Source: Pedobacter suwonensis
GTDB taxonomy: Bacteria > Bacteroidota > Bacteroidia > Sphingobacteriales > Sphingobacteriaceae
Direction of reading: 5' to 3'
Assembly (NCBI RefSeq): GCF_900111825.1
Contig: NZ_FOJM01000003.1
Span: 310,001-374,000 of the forward strand
Length of the DNA: 64,000 bases
Under the pieces are notes generated by a model. That model was not told the DNA's origin, ran no database searches, and saw only the letters and a list, made by a program, of their open reading frames with translations. Below, piece by piece: positions 36,453 to 45,409 of the stretch (positions within the stretch are counted from its first letter, which is position 1; every line of letters starts with the position of its first letter). A program made the translations under genes and the position numbers.

Positions 36453-36494
36453 CCTTTTTATATCAAAAGGATTAAAGTTTATATTAAAGGGATT
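36453..36494 (+). promoter_or_regulatory. Candidate AraC operator in the divergent spacer
   Basis: An interrupted palindrome CCTTTT-N6-AAAAGG (36453-36470) and a near direct repeat, AAAAGGATT (36465-36473) and AAAGGGATT (36486-36494), lie just before the regulator start. Such repeats are typical of AraC-family sites, but binding is only inferred. Confidence 0.35.
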
Positions 36495-36496
36495 TT

Positions 36497-37486
36497 ATGG
36501 CCTTAAAGATTTACGATAGCGACAATAAGCATTATACTGTAGGAAGCATGTTTGACAATGCCGGACTTCAACCGGCGCTGGTAACTGAGCGGCGCGACAA
36601 ATACAGTTTTCCATTTGGTGATGCAGAGATTGTGCAGATTGCTTTTTCGGGCATTTATATTGTTTATGGCGATATGCTGGTAAAGCAAAGCCGTTTGCGT
36701 ATTAAAGCTTTCGACGAACCTGATATGGTGGAACTTCATTTTGCACTCGCTGGCGGGGGCATCATGGAAAATTACCTCACCAACAAACGCCTGAATATCA
36801 AAGGAAACCAGCATAATATTATCTATAGCCCCGACTTTGACGGGATGGCAGAATTCAAGACCAACGAACCGCATAAATTTTTTGAAGTAAATTTTGAAAG
36901 AAACCGCTTTATCGATTTAACCAGTGAGAGCAGCAACCTTTTAAAGAATTTTGCTGAAAACATTATGAACAACCGCCCGGTAGAAATTTCATCAGAAAAC
37001 CTCCCCATCAGCCTGGCTATGCACAGTTGTATAAAAGATATTATGAATTGTCAGTTTACCGGCGGATTAAAGTTATTGTTTCTTCAATCTAAATGTCTGG
37101 AACTGCTTGCGCTACAGGCTCAGGCTTTTGAAGAAGCTGCTAAGAAAACCGTAAATTCTGCTATTAAATCAGCTTATGATAAAGAAAGGATCTATTATGC
37201 CCGCGAATATTTGCTGGCCAATGCCAATCATCCACCGTCTTTAACTGAACTAGCCAAAACCGCAGGTATAAATGAATTTAAACTGAAACACGGCTTTAAA
37301 GAAGTGTTTAAAAATACTGTTTTTGGTTATTTGAGCGATTATAAATTAATGCGTGCTAAAGAGCTGCTGGCCGATAGCAGCAAAGACATCAAAAATATTT
37401 CCGACGAACTGGGTTACTCTTCAGTACAGCATTTCAGCAGCGCTTTTAGCAAGAAATTTGGAATAAGTCCGGCAAAAGCAAGGTAG
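36497..37486 (+). CDS. AraC family transcriptional regulator (PchR-like)
   Basis: This is a 329-residue regulator. The N-terminal half is a ligand-sensing domain resembling PchR-type siderophore sensors. The C-terminal 100 residues form the AraC double helix-turn-helix: REYLLANANHPPSLTELAK, AGINEFKLKHGFKEVF, then DIKNISDELGYSSVQHFSSAF and KKFGISPAK. Divergent from the SIP gene with 96 bp between the starts, it most likely controls that gene in response to iron or a ferric siderophore. That link is inferred from context. Confidence 0.9.
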   Translation: MALKIYDSDNKHYTVGSMFDNAGLQPALVTERRDKYSFPFGDAEIVQIAFSGIYIVYGDMLVKQSRLRIKAFDEPDMVELHFALAGGGIMENYLTNKRLNIKGNQHNIIYSPDFDGMAEFKTNEPHKFFEVNFERNRFIDLTSESSNLLKNFAENIMNNRPVEISSENLPISLAMHSCIKDIMNCQFTGGLKLLFLQSKCLELLALQAQAFEEAAKKTVNSAIKSAYDKERIYYAREYLLANANHPPSLTELAKTAGINEFKLKHGFKEVFKNTVFGYLSDYKLMRAKELLADSSKDIKNISDELGYSSVQHFSSAFSKKFGISPAKAR

Positions 37487-37550
37487 ATTATTTCCTGGTC
37501 TCAAGAGATCGCTGACCTGTAGCGAAGCGGAAAGCTACGCAGTAAATTTA

Positions 37551-37645
37551 TTTCAGGGTCTTAACTGCAAGAAAGGTGCTGACCACACAGTAGCTACAAG
37601 ACAATTGAAAACACTACTTCTACTTGTAAAATAAATTCAGCATGA
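37551..37645 (+). repeat. Decayed REP-like palindrome
   Basis: TAAATTTATTTCAGGGTCT near the left and AAAATAAATTCAGCATGACG near the right are inverted relatives of each other, as in the other palindromes of this window, but the inner arms are degenerate. A short inverted repeat CTGTAGC/GCTACGCAG lies just to the left (about 37518-37543). Confidence 0.45.
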
Positions 37646-37656
37646 CGAAAAAGAGT

Positions 37657-40080
37657 TTAATCTCTCTTCCCTTTTTTCTTAAGATCTAGATAATCAACAT
37701 AATACAACAACTTAACCGAAAGACTGTTGTTTTGTGGAGCATTTAAAATCCCGCTCAGGTTATTATTGTAACGTGGGGTGTAATAAGTATCGTAAGTTTC
37801 TGCTGCATCTTTATAAGAAACAGATAAAGTGCTGCCTGGAGCAAACTGCCAGGTATAAATTAAATCAATATTAAATACGTTATAATTCCTATCCAGCCCG
37901 GTTAATGGCACACCTTGGTATGTTGTTAAATGTCCGTCAGGATTAAGCAGGTAAAACTCCTTATTTCTTCTATCACTCCAATAATGTCTTAATACAACAG
38001 TTATCCCCATTAAATTGGTAAAGGTGTATTTGGCATCGAAAGAGTTTTCTACTGTCCTGCGGTCATATTTCGAAAAAATAGCCTGGTTGCCTTGCGCCGT
38101 TACCCAATTTACGTAGTCGTAATTAGGGTTAAAATTCAAGTCTAACCCAAAGGCAATCTGATCATTCAACCGCAGGTTCTGAAAAAGGTAAAAGTTATAC
38201 TGTTTTCCTCCAAATAGTTGCTGTTTAAAGTAGCGCACATTTCCGCCAAAATTATAGGCTTTGGCTCTGTTGGGGTTTACATAAAGACTGATACCATAAT
38301 TTTCTGGTGCGCGGTACAACTGCCCGTTTCGTGCCTCATAAAAATCATTTCCTTTTCTTTCCCAGCTTAAATCCAATTCTGCCGACCATAAATTTTTAAA
38401 CTGTACCCAATATCCTGCATTTGTACTTGTTTTTTGGTAAACACTTGGTATTGCTCTGCGCGAATAATTTAAATTAATCCAGCTTTCAAATTGATTATAC
38501 CATTTGCCTGGTTTATACACATTATAACCAATGCCTATCCGCTGATCTAAGAAGTTGTTATTGGTAAAGAAACCCATATCTGATGGATCAAACTTATCAT
38601 CAGCATATACCTGATTGTAACTCCAGGTAAAGTTGCCGCTCTGTTTACCAAACCGCAGTGTATAACTATATCCTGTCCGCGATTCTTCTCCCCTTAAATA
38701 ACTCATTTTACCAACGCCGTTTACGAAATATTTATTGCCTTTATTATTTATATTGAAAAGCAAAGCACTCACATTTGCATCGTAAGCCGTGCCTTGTCTG
38801 AGCACGTTCGTGTTGATAAATGTAGCCGAACTATTGTTCTTCAACGACTGATCAAAAACCAAAATATTATAATTGGTAAGTGGTTGCGTTTCCACCATCC
38901 GAATGTTGCCGTGAGTGTCTTCAACCTCGGTTTCCATACTACTGGTAACTGCATTAAAAATGCCAATACCAAGGCCTTTTGCAGTTCGGCCAGAAATCTT
39001 TGTTGCATTTAACACCTTAGCCTCTGTTTGATCTTTTACAATTTTATCGGTGCTGCCTACGTCACTATAATTATAATAGGCTGGTATAGAACCGATCCGT
39101 TTAGAATAAAAAAGATCTCCTTTGTTAAACAGCTCCGTGCCTTCGGTAAAAAACTGTCTGTTTTCATTAAATTTCACTTCAAAAGGAGTGAGGTTCAGTA
39201 TACTGTTATCGGATTGTACCTGACCGAAATCTGGCACCAGAGTCATATCGAGGGTAAAACTGTTGTTGATCCCGTATTTAACATCCATACCGCCATTAAA
39301 TCTCGATGTGGTGTTTTTAACACCAGGCAGATTAACAGGGTAATGGTTTACATAAGCTGAAACATAGGGAGAAAAAGACAACCTTAATGGTGGCTTAATA
39401 TTTTTTATCCCCGTCCAAAGGCCTTCCTGATTGATAAATCCATTTATTTTAGGGTCGACGAAATTCCAAAAAGTCTGTGTATTGCTCCGTTGTATTCTTC
39501 GGCTAAAATTCAACCCCCAAGTTTGCACCCCTTTGCTCGAGAAACGAAGGGCTGAATAGGGAATTTTCATTTCACAGGTCCAACCTTTATCGTCAATCTT
39601 AACTGCACTTTCCCATACCGCATTCCAGTTGGCGTCTTCATCGCCCACCTGCGAATATTTAGCGTCAAACTGCACTCCCGCAGCAGTAACAAAAAAGCCG
39701 TTTCCGTTCATTTTATCGTAAAAAGGGTCAACAATAATCGAAATAAAGTCGGCGTTTCCAATATTATCTCTCGAAACCAACTCGTGCGAAACACTGTCAG
39801 GATGATCATACATACGGGCATAAACATAAATGGCTACATCATCATAAATCACTTTCATTTCAGTGCGCCGGTCATGACCTTCTATCTTTCCAGGATTTGG
39901 CCTGATCTCAATGAAATCAGTAGCTATAGGGACATTATTCCAACACTCATCATCCAAAATACCATCTATTTTAGGGCTTTGCAGCGCCCTTTTCGCTTCC
40001 ATTTGGCGCTGTTTTGAAATATCCTGAGCTTGAGAAAAAGCATAAGAAAATACAAAAAGAATGAGGAGGCAGCGTTTCAT
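37657..40080 (-). CDS. DUF5916 / CBM9-like domain outer-membrane protein
   Basis: This is an 807-residue protein with a signal peptide ending SQAQ. The first domain (about 30-210) resembles the family 9 carbohydrate-binding fold: SPKIDGILDDECWNN, then YDDVAIYVYARMYD and WTCEMKIPYSALRF. The long remainder matches the DUF5916 family, a predicted outer-membrane beta-barrel with many aromatic strands (for example FSPYVSAYVNHYP, NYDYVNWV and RHYWSDRRNKEFY). Its function is not known; surface or transport roles are usually suggested. It is divergent from ffh and has no partner gene. Confidence 0.87.
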   Translation of the reverse strand: MKRCLLILFVFSYAFSQAQDISKQRQMEAKRALQSPKIDGILDDECWNNVPIATDFIEIRPNPGKIEGHDRRTEMKVIYDDVAIYVYARMYDHPDSVSHELVSRDNIGNADFISIIVDPFYDKMNGNGFFVTAAGVQFDAKYSQVGDEDANWNAVWESAVKIDDKGWTCEMKIPYSALRFSSKGVQTWGLNFSRRIQRSNTQTFWNFVDPKINGFINQEGLWTGIKNIKPPLRLSFSPYVSAYVNHYPVNLPGVKNTTSRFNGGMDVKYGINNSFTLDMTLVPDFGQVQSDNSILNLTPFEVKFNENRQFFTEGTELFNKGDLFYSKRIGSIPAYYNYSDVGSTDKIVKDQTEAKVLNATKISGRTAKGLGIGIFNAVTSSMETEVEDTHGNIRMVETQPLTNYNILVFDQSLKNNSSATFINTNVLRQGTAYDANVSALLFNINNKGNKYFVNGVGKMSYLRGEESRTGYSYTLRFGKQSGNFTWSYNQVYADDKFDPSDMGFFTNNNFLDQRIGIGYNVYKPGKWYNQFESWINLNYSRRAIPSVYQKTSTNAGYWVQFKNLWSAELDLSWERKGNDFYEARNGQLYRAPENYGISLYVNPNRAKAYNFGGNVRYFKQQLFGGKQYNFYLFQNLRLNDQIAFGLDLNFNPNYDYVNWVTAQGNQAIFSKYDRRTVENSFDAKYTFTNLMGITVVLRHYWSDRRNKEFYLLNPDGHLTTYQGVPLTGLDRNYNVFNIDLIYTWQFAPGSTLSVSYKDAAETYDTYYTPRYNNNLSGILNAPQNNSLSVKLLYYVDYLDLKKKGKRD

Positions 40081-40153
40081 TTGTTTAGCTTAGTTAGATA
40101 TAAGACCGCGCCTTAAACCAGAATGTTGCACAAGAAGAAAAATTTTATTTACT

Positions 40154-40177
40154 ACCTCAAAGTTTTGACTTTGAGGT
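40154..40177 (+). other. Perfect hairpin in the DUF5916-ffh spacer
   Basis: A 9-bp stem ACCTCAAAG/CTTTGAGGT closes on the loop TTTTGA. It lies between the divergent starts and lacks a T-run on either side, so it could be a regulator site rather than a terminator. Confidence 0.4.
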
Positions 40178-40202
40178 GCAGCGATTTACAAGCAAAATTT
40201 GA

Positions 40203-40210
40203 TACATTTG
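40203..40210 (+). promoter_or_regulatory. Candidate -7 promoter box for ffh
   Basis: TACATTTG is an exact TAnnTTTG match, 62 nt before the ffh ATG. No -33 TTG was found at the right distance. Confidence 0.4.
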
Positions 40211-40271
40211 CCCTTTATTAAAAACAAGTAGCTTTTTGCCCTCTGGCATAAGGCTTTTAGCTTAAAAAAAG

Positions 40272-41609
40272 ATGTTTGATAATTTACAGGACAAGCTAGA
40301 TAGAGCATTTAAAGTGTTAAAGGGGCAGGGCAGTATTACGGAAATCAACGTGGCAGAAACCATGAAAGAAATCCGCAAAGCATTGCTGGATGCCGATGTT
40401 AACTATAAAACAGCAAAAGCCTTTACTGATGAGGTGAGGCAGAAAGCTCTGGGACAAAACGTACTTACCGCCGTTTCTCCAGGTCAATTGCTTACCAAGA
40501 TAATGAACGATGAACTTGCGGCCTTAATGGGTGGCGAAGTTACAGAGTTGAATACAAAAGCAAATCCTACCATCATTCTAATTGCAGGTTTAAACGGTGC
40601 AGGTAAAACCACTTTTGCCGGTAAACTGGCCCTACACCTGAAAGGTAAGGGCAAAAAACCTTTATTGGTGGCAGGCGATATGTACCGCCCGGCGGCCGTA
40701 GACCAATTAGAGGTTTTAGGAACTTCAGTTGGGGTGTCTGTTTATGCGAACCGCGCCTCAAATGATCCTGTTGGCATAGCTTTAGAGGGTATTGCACATG
40801 GTAAACAAAATGGGAATAACGTCATCATTATTGATACGGCTGGTCGTTTAGCGATCGACGAGTCATTAATGAACGAAATATCCGAAGTTAAAGCCCAAAC
40901 TCAACCACACGAGGTTTTATTTGTAGTGGATGCAATGACTGGTCAGGATGCGGTAAATACGGCCAAAGTATTCAACGACCGTTTAGATTTTACAGGTGTT
41001 GTATTAACCAAACTGGATGGCGATACCCGTGGTGGTGCAGCCCTTTCCATTAAATCGGTAGTAAACAAACCTATTAAATTTATTGGTACTGGCGAGAAGA
41101 TGGAAGCCCTGGATGTTTTCTATCCAGATCGTATGGCATCGCGTATTTTAGGCATGGGTGATGTGGTTTCGCTTGTTGAACGTGCTCAGATGCAGTTCGA
41201 TGAGAAAGAAGCTGCAGAATTGCAGAAGAAAATCCGTAAAAATAAATTCGACTTCAACGATTTCTACAACCAGATTCAGCAGATCAAGAAAATGGGTAAC
41301 ATGAAAGATCTGATGGGCATGATCCCAGGTGTAGGTAAAATGATGAAAAATGTAGATATCCAGGATGATGCATTCAAATCAATTGAAGCCATCATCAATT
41401 CGATGACACCATTTGAGAAAGAAAATCCGGATAGCATCCAGCAAAGTCGCCGTTTACGTATTGCAAAAGGTTCAGGAAGCAAGGTTGAAGAAGTAACCAA
41501 GCTCATTAAACAGTTTGAAGACATGCGTAAAATGATGAAGCAGTTTTCTAATCCTGCAGCCGCAGCAGCCATGATGAAAGGCATGCCTAAAATGCCATTT
41601 GGCAGATAG
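40272..41609 (+). CDS. ffh: Signal recognition particle protein (SRP54/Ffh)
   Basis: Ffh binds 4.5S RNA and signal sequences and, as a GTPase, delivers nascent membrane proteins to FtsY. The protein has 445 residues. The N domain starts MFDNLQDKLDRAF, and the G domain has the P-loop GLNGAGKTT (106-114), GDMYRPAA, DTAGR and TKLDGD. The M domain (from about 300) is methionine-rich, with MGNMKDLMGMIPG, RRLRIAKGSG and a final KMMKQFSNP...MMKGMPKMPFGR tail. It stands alone and is followed by a terminator. Confidence 0.97.
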   Translation: MFDNLQDKLDRAFKVLKGQGSITEINVAETMKEIRKALLDADVNYKTAKAFTDEVRQKALGQNVLTAVSPGQLLTKIMNDELAALMGGEVTELNTKANPTIILIAGLNGAGKTTFAGKLALHLKGKGKKPLLVAGDMYRPAAVDQLEVLGTSVGVSVYANRASNDPVGIALEGIAHGKQNGNNVIIIDTAGRLAIDESLMNEISEVKAQTQPHEVLFVVDAMTGQDAVNTAKVFNDRLDFTGVVLTKLDGDTRGGAALSIKSVVNKPIKFIGTGEKMEALDVFYPDRMASRILGMGDVVSLVERAQMQFDEKEAAELQKKIRKNKFDFNDFYNQIQQIKKMGNMKDLMGMIPGVGKMMKNVDIQDDAFKSIEAIINSMTPFEKENPDSIQQSRRLRIAKGSGSKVEEVTKLIKQFEDMRKMMKQFSNPAAAAAMMKGMPKMPFGR

Positions 41610-41664
41610 TTAAGAAGCAGGATAGAGAAGTTAGGCCCTAAGGTCTTATTCCTAGTGAAAATAC

Positions 41665-41697
41665 AAATCCCGATCAGTAGTGGTTGGGATTTTTTTG
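41665..41697 (+). terminator. Terminator after ffh
   Basis: A stem AAATCCC/GGGATTT with weak inner pairing is followed by a run of T, 56 bp after the ffh stop. Confidence 0.65.
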
Positions 41698-41732
41698 TTT
41701 TAGGTTTTGGAAATGAGTGTTCAGTTTTCCAT

Positions 41733-41790
41733 AGCAGGGTTCAGCCCTGCTTTCCCTTCTGCCGATAGAAGGAATCGGCATTCGTCCAAT
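41733..41790 (+). repeat. Two tandem hairpins, REP-like
   Basis: AGCAGGG-TTCAG-CCCTGCT and TGCCGAT-N7-ATCGGCA follow each other within 60 bp. This pair of GC-rich hairpins between convergent genes resembles dispersed REP units rather than a terminator, because no T-run follows. Confidence 0.55.
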
Positions 41791-41822
41791 CAGGTTTATT
41801 TAACAAAGGTAGTTTAATGAAG

Positions 41823-42251
41823 TTAATCCAATCCAAAAGCGATGCTAATATTACCTTTTGAACGAACCTTTTTTGATTTTAGAGTTGCAGCAACCCAGTT
41901 ACCGGATGATCTCAATAACCTCAATGCCTCTTCATCACACCTAATATTTAAACCGCGTGTTATTACTGCATCTGTTATCTTACCGTCCTTTTCAATTACA
42001 AATGATAAAAAAATTCTTCCAATGGCCTTATCCTTTTTAGGCATTTTAGGATATCTTGAGTGAGTTAAAAGATATTTTTCCCATCCAATTTCTCCATTCG
42101 GTAAGCGAGCTTTTACACCTACTTCGTTCGAATAATAAACACGATTTTCTTCGTTTTTTTTCAGGTTTACGGCAATATTCCCATCCCTGCCTTGAGAATA
42201 AAGCTGTTGACTTAACATCAGAAAAATTATGGTCGATAATAACTTCAGCAT
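41823..42251 (-). CDS. Secreted TonB C-terminal domain protein
   Basis: This protein has 142 residues from the ATG at 42251, chosen because it begins a clean signal peptide (MLKLLSTIIFLMLSQQ, ending LYSQ); a start at 42287 would add twelve residues. The C-terminal part has the TonB-C fold pattern: IGRIFLSFVIEKDGKITDAV, then ITRGLNIRCDEEALRLLRSSG and SKGNISIAFGL. There is no N-terminal proline-rich span, so it is not a full energy-transducing TonB. In Bacteroidota such stand-alone domains are common and unexplained. Confidence 0.82.
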   Translation of the reverse strand: MLKLLSTIIFLMLSQQLYSQGRDGNIAVNLKKNEENRVYYSNEVGVKARLPNGEIGWEKYLLTHSRYPKMPKKDKAIGRIFLSFVIEKDGKITDAVITRGLNIRCDEEALRLLRSSGNWVAATLKSKKVRSKGNISIAFGLD

Positions 42252-42354
42252 TTTTAATATTGATTTAAAGTATAAATTATTAATCATATTCTTATATTAG
42301 TCATTAATATTCATCCCGAATAACTTACATCCGAATTTATTTAATTAAAATTAA

Positions 42355-43893
42355 ATGCTTGTAAAAACATACGGGAGTGCTGTTTATGGCGTAAATGCAC
42401 TAACCATAACCATCGAAGTGAATATTAGCGCAGGCACCAAATACTATATGGTGGGCTTGCCCGATAATGCGGTAAAAGAGAGTTTGCAAAGGGTGGCCAG
42501 TGCCATCAATGTTTCAGGTTTCCGCATGCCTAAACAGAAAATAGTGGTAAACCTGGCGCCAGCCGATATAAAAAAAGAAGGCTCATCTTACGATCTGCCA
42601 ATTGCTATCGGCATTCTGGCGGCATCAGGGCAAATCCCAGCCGAAGAACTGGAAGATTATTTCATTATGGGTGAACTGTCTTTGGATGGAAGTATCCAGC
42701 CCATAAGAGGTGCCCTTCCAATTGCCATCCAAGCGCAGCAAGACGGCTTTAAAGGTTTTATCTTACCAAAACAAAACGTTCGTGAAGCAGCCATTGTAAA
42801 CGATTTAATTGCATATGGTGTGGAAAACCTGGCACAGGTGGTAGCTTTCTTTAACAAAAGCGAAGTACTGGAACAGGTTAAAGTAAATACCAGGGAAGAA
42901 TTCTTAAAAAACATCAACAATTACGAACACGATTTTGCAGATGTTAAAGGTCAGGAAAATATTAAACGAGCGTTAGAAATCGCAGCTGCAGGTGGTCATA
43001 ATGTTATTTTAATTGGTCCGCCAGGAGCGGGCAAAACTATGCTGGCCAAGCGCCTGCCCACTATATTGCCCCCGTTAAATTTAAATGAGGCTTTAGAAAC
43101 CACAAAAATTCACTCTGTAGCCGGAAAACTCGCTGCGAGCGACGCGTTAATGACAAGCCGTCCGTATCGTTCGCCGCACCATACCATTAGCGATGTTGCG
43201 CTGGTAGGCGGCGGAATGAATCCACAGCCCGGAGAAATATCGCTGGCCCACAATGGTGTTCTGTTCTTAGATGAATTGCCAGAATTTAAACGAACCGTTT
43301 TAGAAGTCATGCGCCAACCGCTGGAAGACCGTAAAGTAGCTATTTCAAGGGCAAGGTTTTCAGTAGAATATCCGGCCAGCTTTATGTTGGTGGCCTCTAT
43401 GAATCCCTGTCCTTGTGGCTTTTACAATCATCCGGAGAAAGATTGTGTGTGCGCACCAGGCGTAGTTCAAAAATACCTGAGTAAAATATCAGGACCACTC
43501 CTAGACCGCATTGACCTGCATGTGGAGGTAACGCCTGTTGATTTTACCGAACTTGCCTCCTCACACGAAACAGAAAAAAGCAACCACATCAGGACACGAG
43601 TCATTAAAGCAAGGGAAATCCAGGATCTACGTTTTGCAGATAGAGAAGATCTGCATTGCAACGCCCAGATGAGTCCTAAAATGGTGCGCAAAGTATGCCG
43701 GATCAGCGAAGCCGGAACCAATTTATTAAAGACAGCAATGGAAAGGTTAGGGTTGTCGGCCCGTGCCTACGACCGGATTTTAAAGGTTGCGCGAACCATT
43801 GCCGATTTAGCCGATAGTGAAAATATAGAGCTTGAACATTTGGCCGAATCAATCAATTACAGGAGTTTGGACAGAGATGGCTGGGCGGGATAA
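42355..43893 (+). CDS. comM: YifB/ComM family Mg-chelatase-like AAA+ ATPase
   Basis: ComM is a hexameric helicase that aids branch migration during natural transformation in some bacteria. The 512-residue protein has the N-terminal Lon-like domain (VNLAPADIKKEGSSYDLPIA) and a P-loop GPPGAGKT (221-228). The Mg-chelatase signatures are TSRPYRSPHHTISDVALVGG, PGEISLAHNGVLFLDELPEF and the cysteine cluster NPCPCGFYNHPEKDC. The C-terminal domain has GLSARAYDRILKVARTIADL. All catalytic motifs look intact. Confidence 0.94.
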   Translation: MLVKTYGSAVYGVNALTITIEVNISAGTKYYMVGLPDNAVKESLQRVASAINVSGFRMPKQKIVVNLAPADIKKEGSSYDLPIAIGILAASGQIPAEELEDYFIMGELSLDGSIQPIRGALPIAIQAQQDGFKGFILPKQNVREAAIVNDLIAYGVENLAQVVAFFNKSEVLEQVKVNTREEFLKNINNYEHDFADVKGQENIKRALEIAAAGGHNVILIGPPGAGKTMLAKRLPTILPPLNLNEALETTKIHSVAGKLAASDALMTSRPYRSPHHTISDVALVGGGMNPQPGEISLAHNGVLFLDELPEFKRTVLEVMRQPLEDRKVAISRARFSVEYPASFMLVASMNPCPCGFYNHPEKDCVCAPGVVQKYLSKISGPLLDRIDLHVEVTPVDFTELASSHETEKSNHIRTRVIKAREIQDLRFADREDLHCNAQMSPKMVRKVCRISEAGTNLLKTAMERLGLSARAYDRILKVARTIADLADSENIELEHLAESINYRSLDRDGWAG

Positions 43894-43917
43894 CGCTTTA
43901 CACAAAAAAGCGTTTTA
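43892..43917 (+). terminator. Terminator overlapping the comM stop
   Basis: The stem AACGCTTT/AAAGCGTT with a 7-nt loop is followed by TTAATTT. It begins inside the comM stop codon. Confidence 0.6.
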
Positions 43918-44022
43918 ATTTGCTCGTTATCTTGATAAAGATTAAGTTTATCGATCAGCCAATGCCATATATATGAAAAATTTACCTTCTTATTTTCTGG
44001 CCCATTGGTAATTTTATGCTAT

Positions 44023-44742
44023 ATGAGAAATATTACAGGCCTAATGCTATTATTAATTTCTGCTCAGCTATTTGCTCAAAGCAACAATCCTCAAATTCCT
44101 AAAACAGGCATTAATACCAATGCATTTGTTCCAAAAGGATGGAAAATAATTTATCGTGCCAAAGGTGATTTAAATAAAGATCATTTACCTGATGAAGCCA
44201 TCATTATCCAGAATACGAATCCAGAAAATATCATCAAAAACGAGGGGATGGGCATTGATAAACTGAATTTGAACCCCCGTATGCTTTTGGTACTTTTTAA
44301 AACATCCGGCAACTACAGCTTACAATCCAAAAACGCCATTTTTATCCCAACTGAAAATAATGAAGAGAATACCTGCCTCGCCGATCCTTTAGAAGAAACG
44401 GGTGCCATCAACATCAAAAACGGTACACTCACTTTAAGTTATCAATATTGGCTAAGCTGTGGCTCCTACTGGGTAAACAATGCTGATTATACATTCAGGT
44501 TCCAGAATCAAAAGATGGAACTTATCGGCTTTGATGCGGAGAGTTATAGCCGTTCTTCAGGAGAACAAACCACTACCAGCGTTAATTTCTCTACCCGAAA
44601 AAAAAGCGAAACCTCTGGTGGCAATATGTTTAGCGACAAAACCAACAAACCAAAAACAGTATGGAAGAAATTTAATTGGGGCAGATTGCTTACACTTGAT
44701 AAGATGACGGAAGAACTTGCTCAAAAACTTGCAGAAATATAA
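44023..44742 (+). CDS. Secreted protein of unknown function
   Basis: The product has 239 residues from the ATG at 44023 and a signal peptide ending LFAQ. It contains GDLNKDHLPDEAIII, which resembles the calcium-binding loop of FG-GAP-like repeats, and a conserved-looking YQYWLSCGSYWVNNADYTFRF stretch. The C-terminal third is rich in Ser and Thr. I do not recognise a named family. It begins a cluster with two more genes at 44753 and 45410, all reading in the same direction with short gaps. Confidence 0.75.
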   Translation: MRNITGLMLLLISAQLFAQSNNPQIPKTGINTNAFVPKGWKIIYRAKGDLNKDHLPDEAIIIQNTNPENIIKNEGMGIDKLNLNPRMLLVLFKTSGNYSLQSKNAIFIPTENNEENTCLADPLEETGAINIKNGTLTLSYQYWLSCGSYWVNNADYTFRFQNQKMELIGFDAESYSRSSGEQTTTSVNFSTRKKSETSGGNMFSDKTNKPKTVWKKFNWGRLLTLDKMTEELAQKLAEI

Positions 44743-44752
44743 TCTTTTTGAG

Positions 44753-45400
44753 ATGTTTAACGTGAAGAAGGTATTTTTTGTATATTTTATATTTATTTCG
44801 AGTCATTCGTTTGCACAAAAAATATTCCATCAGACTGATGTAAAAGGTACATGGCAATATGTTTATCCTTTTAAAGATAAGCGTTATGTAATGGCTATAC
44901 AATATCTGATTGTTGATGGAGAATCCTCAGAGGAGCCGTCCAATGCCGTCATTTATTTCGGTCAAATTAATAAAAAAGCCGACAAAATTTTCTGGAAAGA
45001 AAATCTTGCTCTACGCCAGATCAGTAACAATATTACTTACGAAGACTATAACAACGACGAGATAAAAGATCTGTTAATTTTTGAAGATACAGGTGGAAGG
45101 GGAGGAAATTCTTTTTACAATCTTTACCTTGTTAATCCTAAAAACCATACCTTAACCAAGGTCGGAGATTTCAACAAAATTGTTAACCCTAACTACAACA
45201 AAAAATACAAAGTGATTGTGAGTTATGGTTTAACAGGTACTAATTATTATCAGTTGTATAAACTGAATAAAAAGCACATACCATATAAAATTGGCAAACC
45301 CTTTGACGATACTGAAGATTTAGATCTGGATAAAAAGATTGCCACAATTTTAAAGAAAAATAATAATCCAAAACAGCAGATCAAAAAGATAGGCAATTAG
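44753..45400 (+). CDS. Secreted protein of unknown function
   Basis: The product has 215 residues from the ATG at 44753, chosen because it starts the signal peptide MFNVKKVFFVYF...FAQ; an upstream ATG would overlap the previous gene. The mature part has a DYNNDEIKDLLIFEDTGG segment, again like a calcium-binding FG-GAP loop, followed by GGNSFYNLYLVNP. It follows the previous gene by 10 bp and precedes the SanA-like gene by 9 bp. No enzyme motif is visible. Confidence 0.72.
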   Translation: MFNVKKVFFVYFIFISSHSFAQKIFHQTDVKGTWQYVYPFKDKRYVMAIQYLIVDGESSEEPSNAVIYFGQINKKADKIFWKENLALRQISNNITYEDYNNDEIKDLLIFEDTGGRGGNSFYNLYLVNPKNHTLTKVGDFNKIVNPNYNKKYKVIVSYGLTGTNYYQLYKLNKKHIPYKIGKPFDDTEDLDLDKKIATILKKNNNPKQQIKKIGN

Positions 45401-45409
45401 TACATCTAA

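Noticed and set aside
43996..44022. Second sigma-54-like sequence TTGGTAATTTTATGCT
   Set aside because: The spacing between GG and GC is one base too short and it overlaps the gene start.
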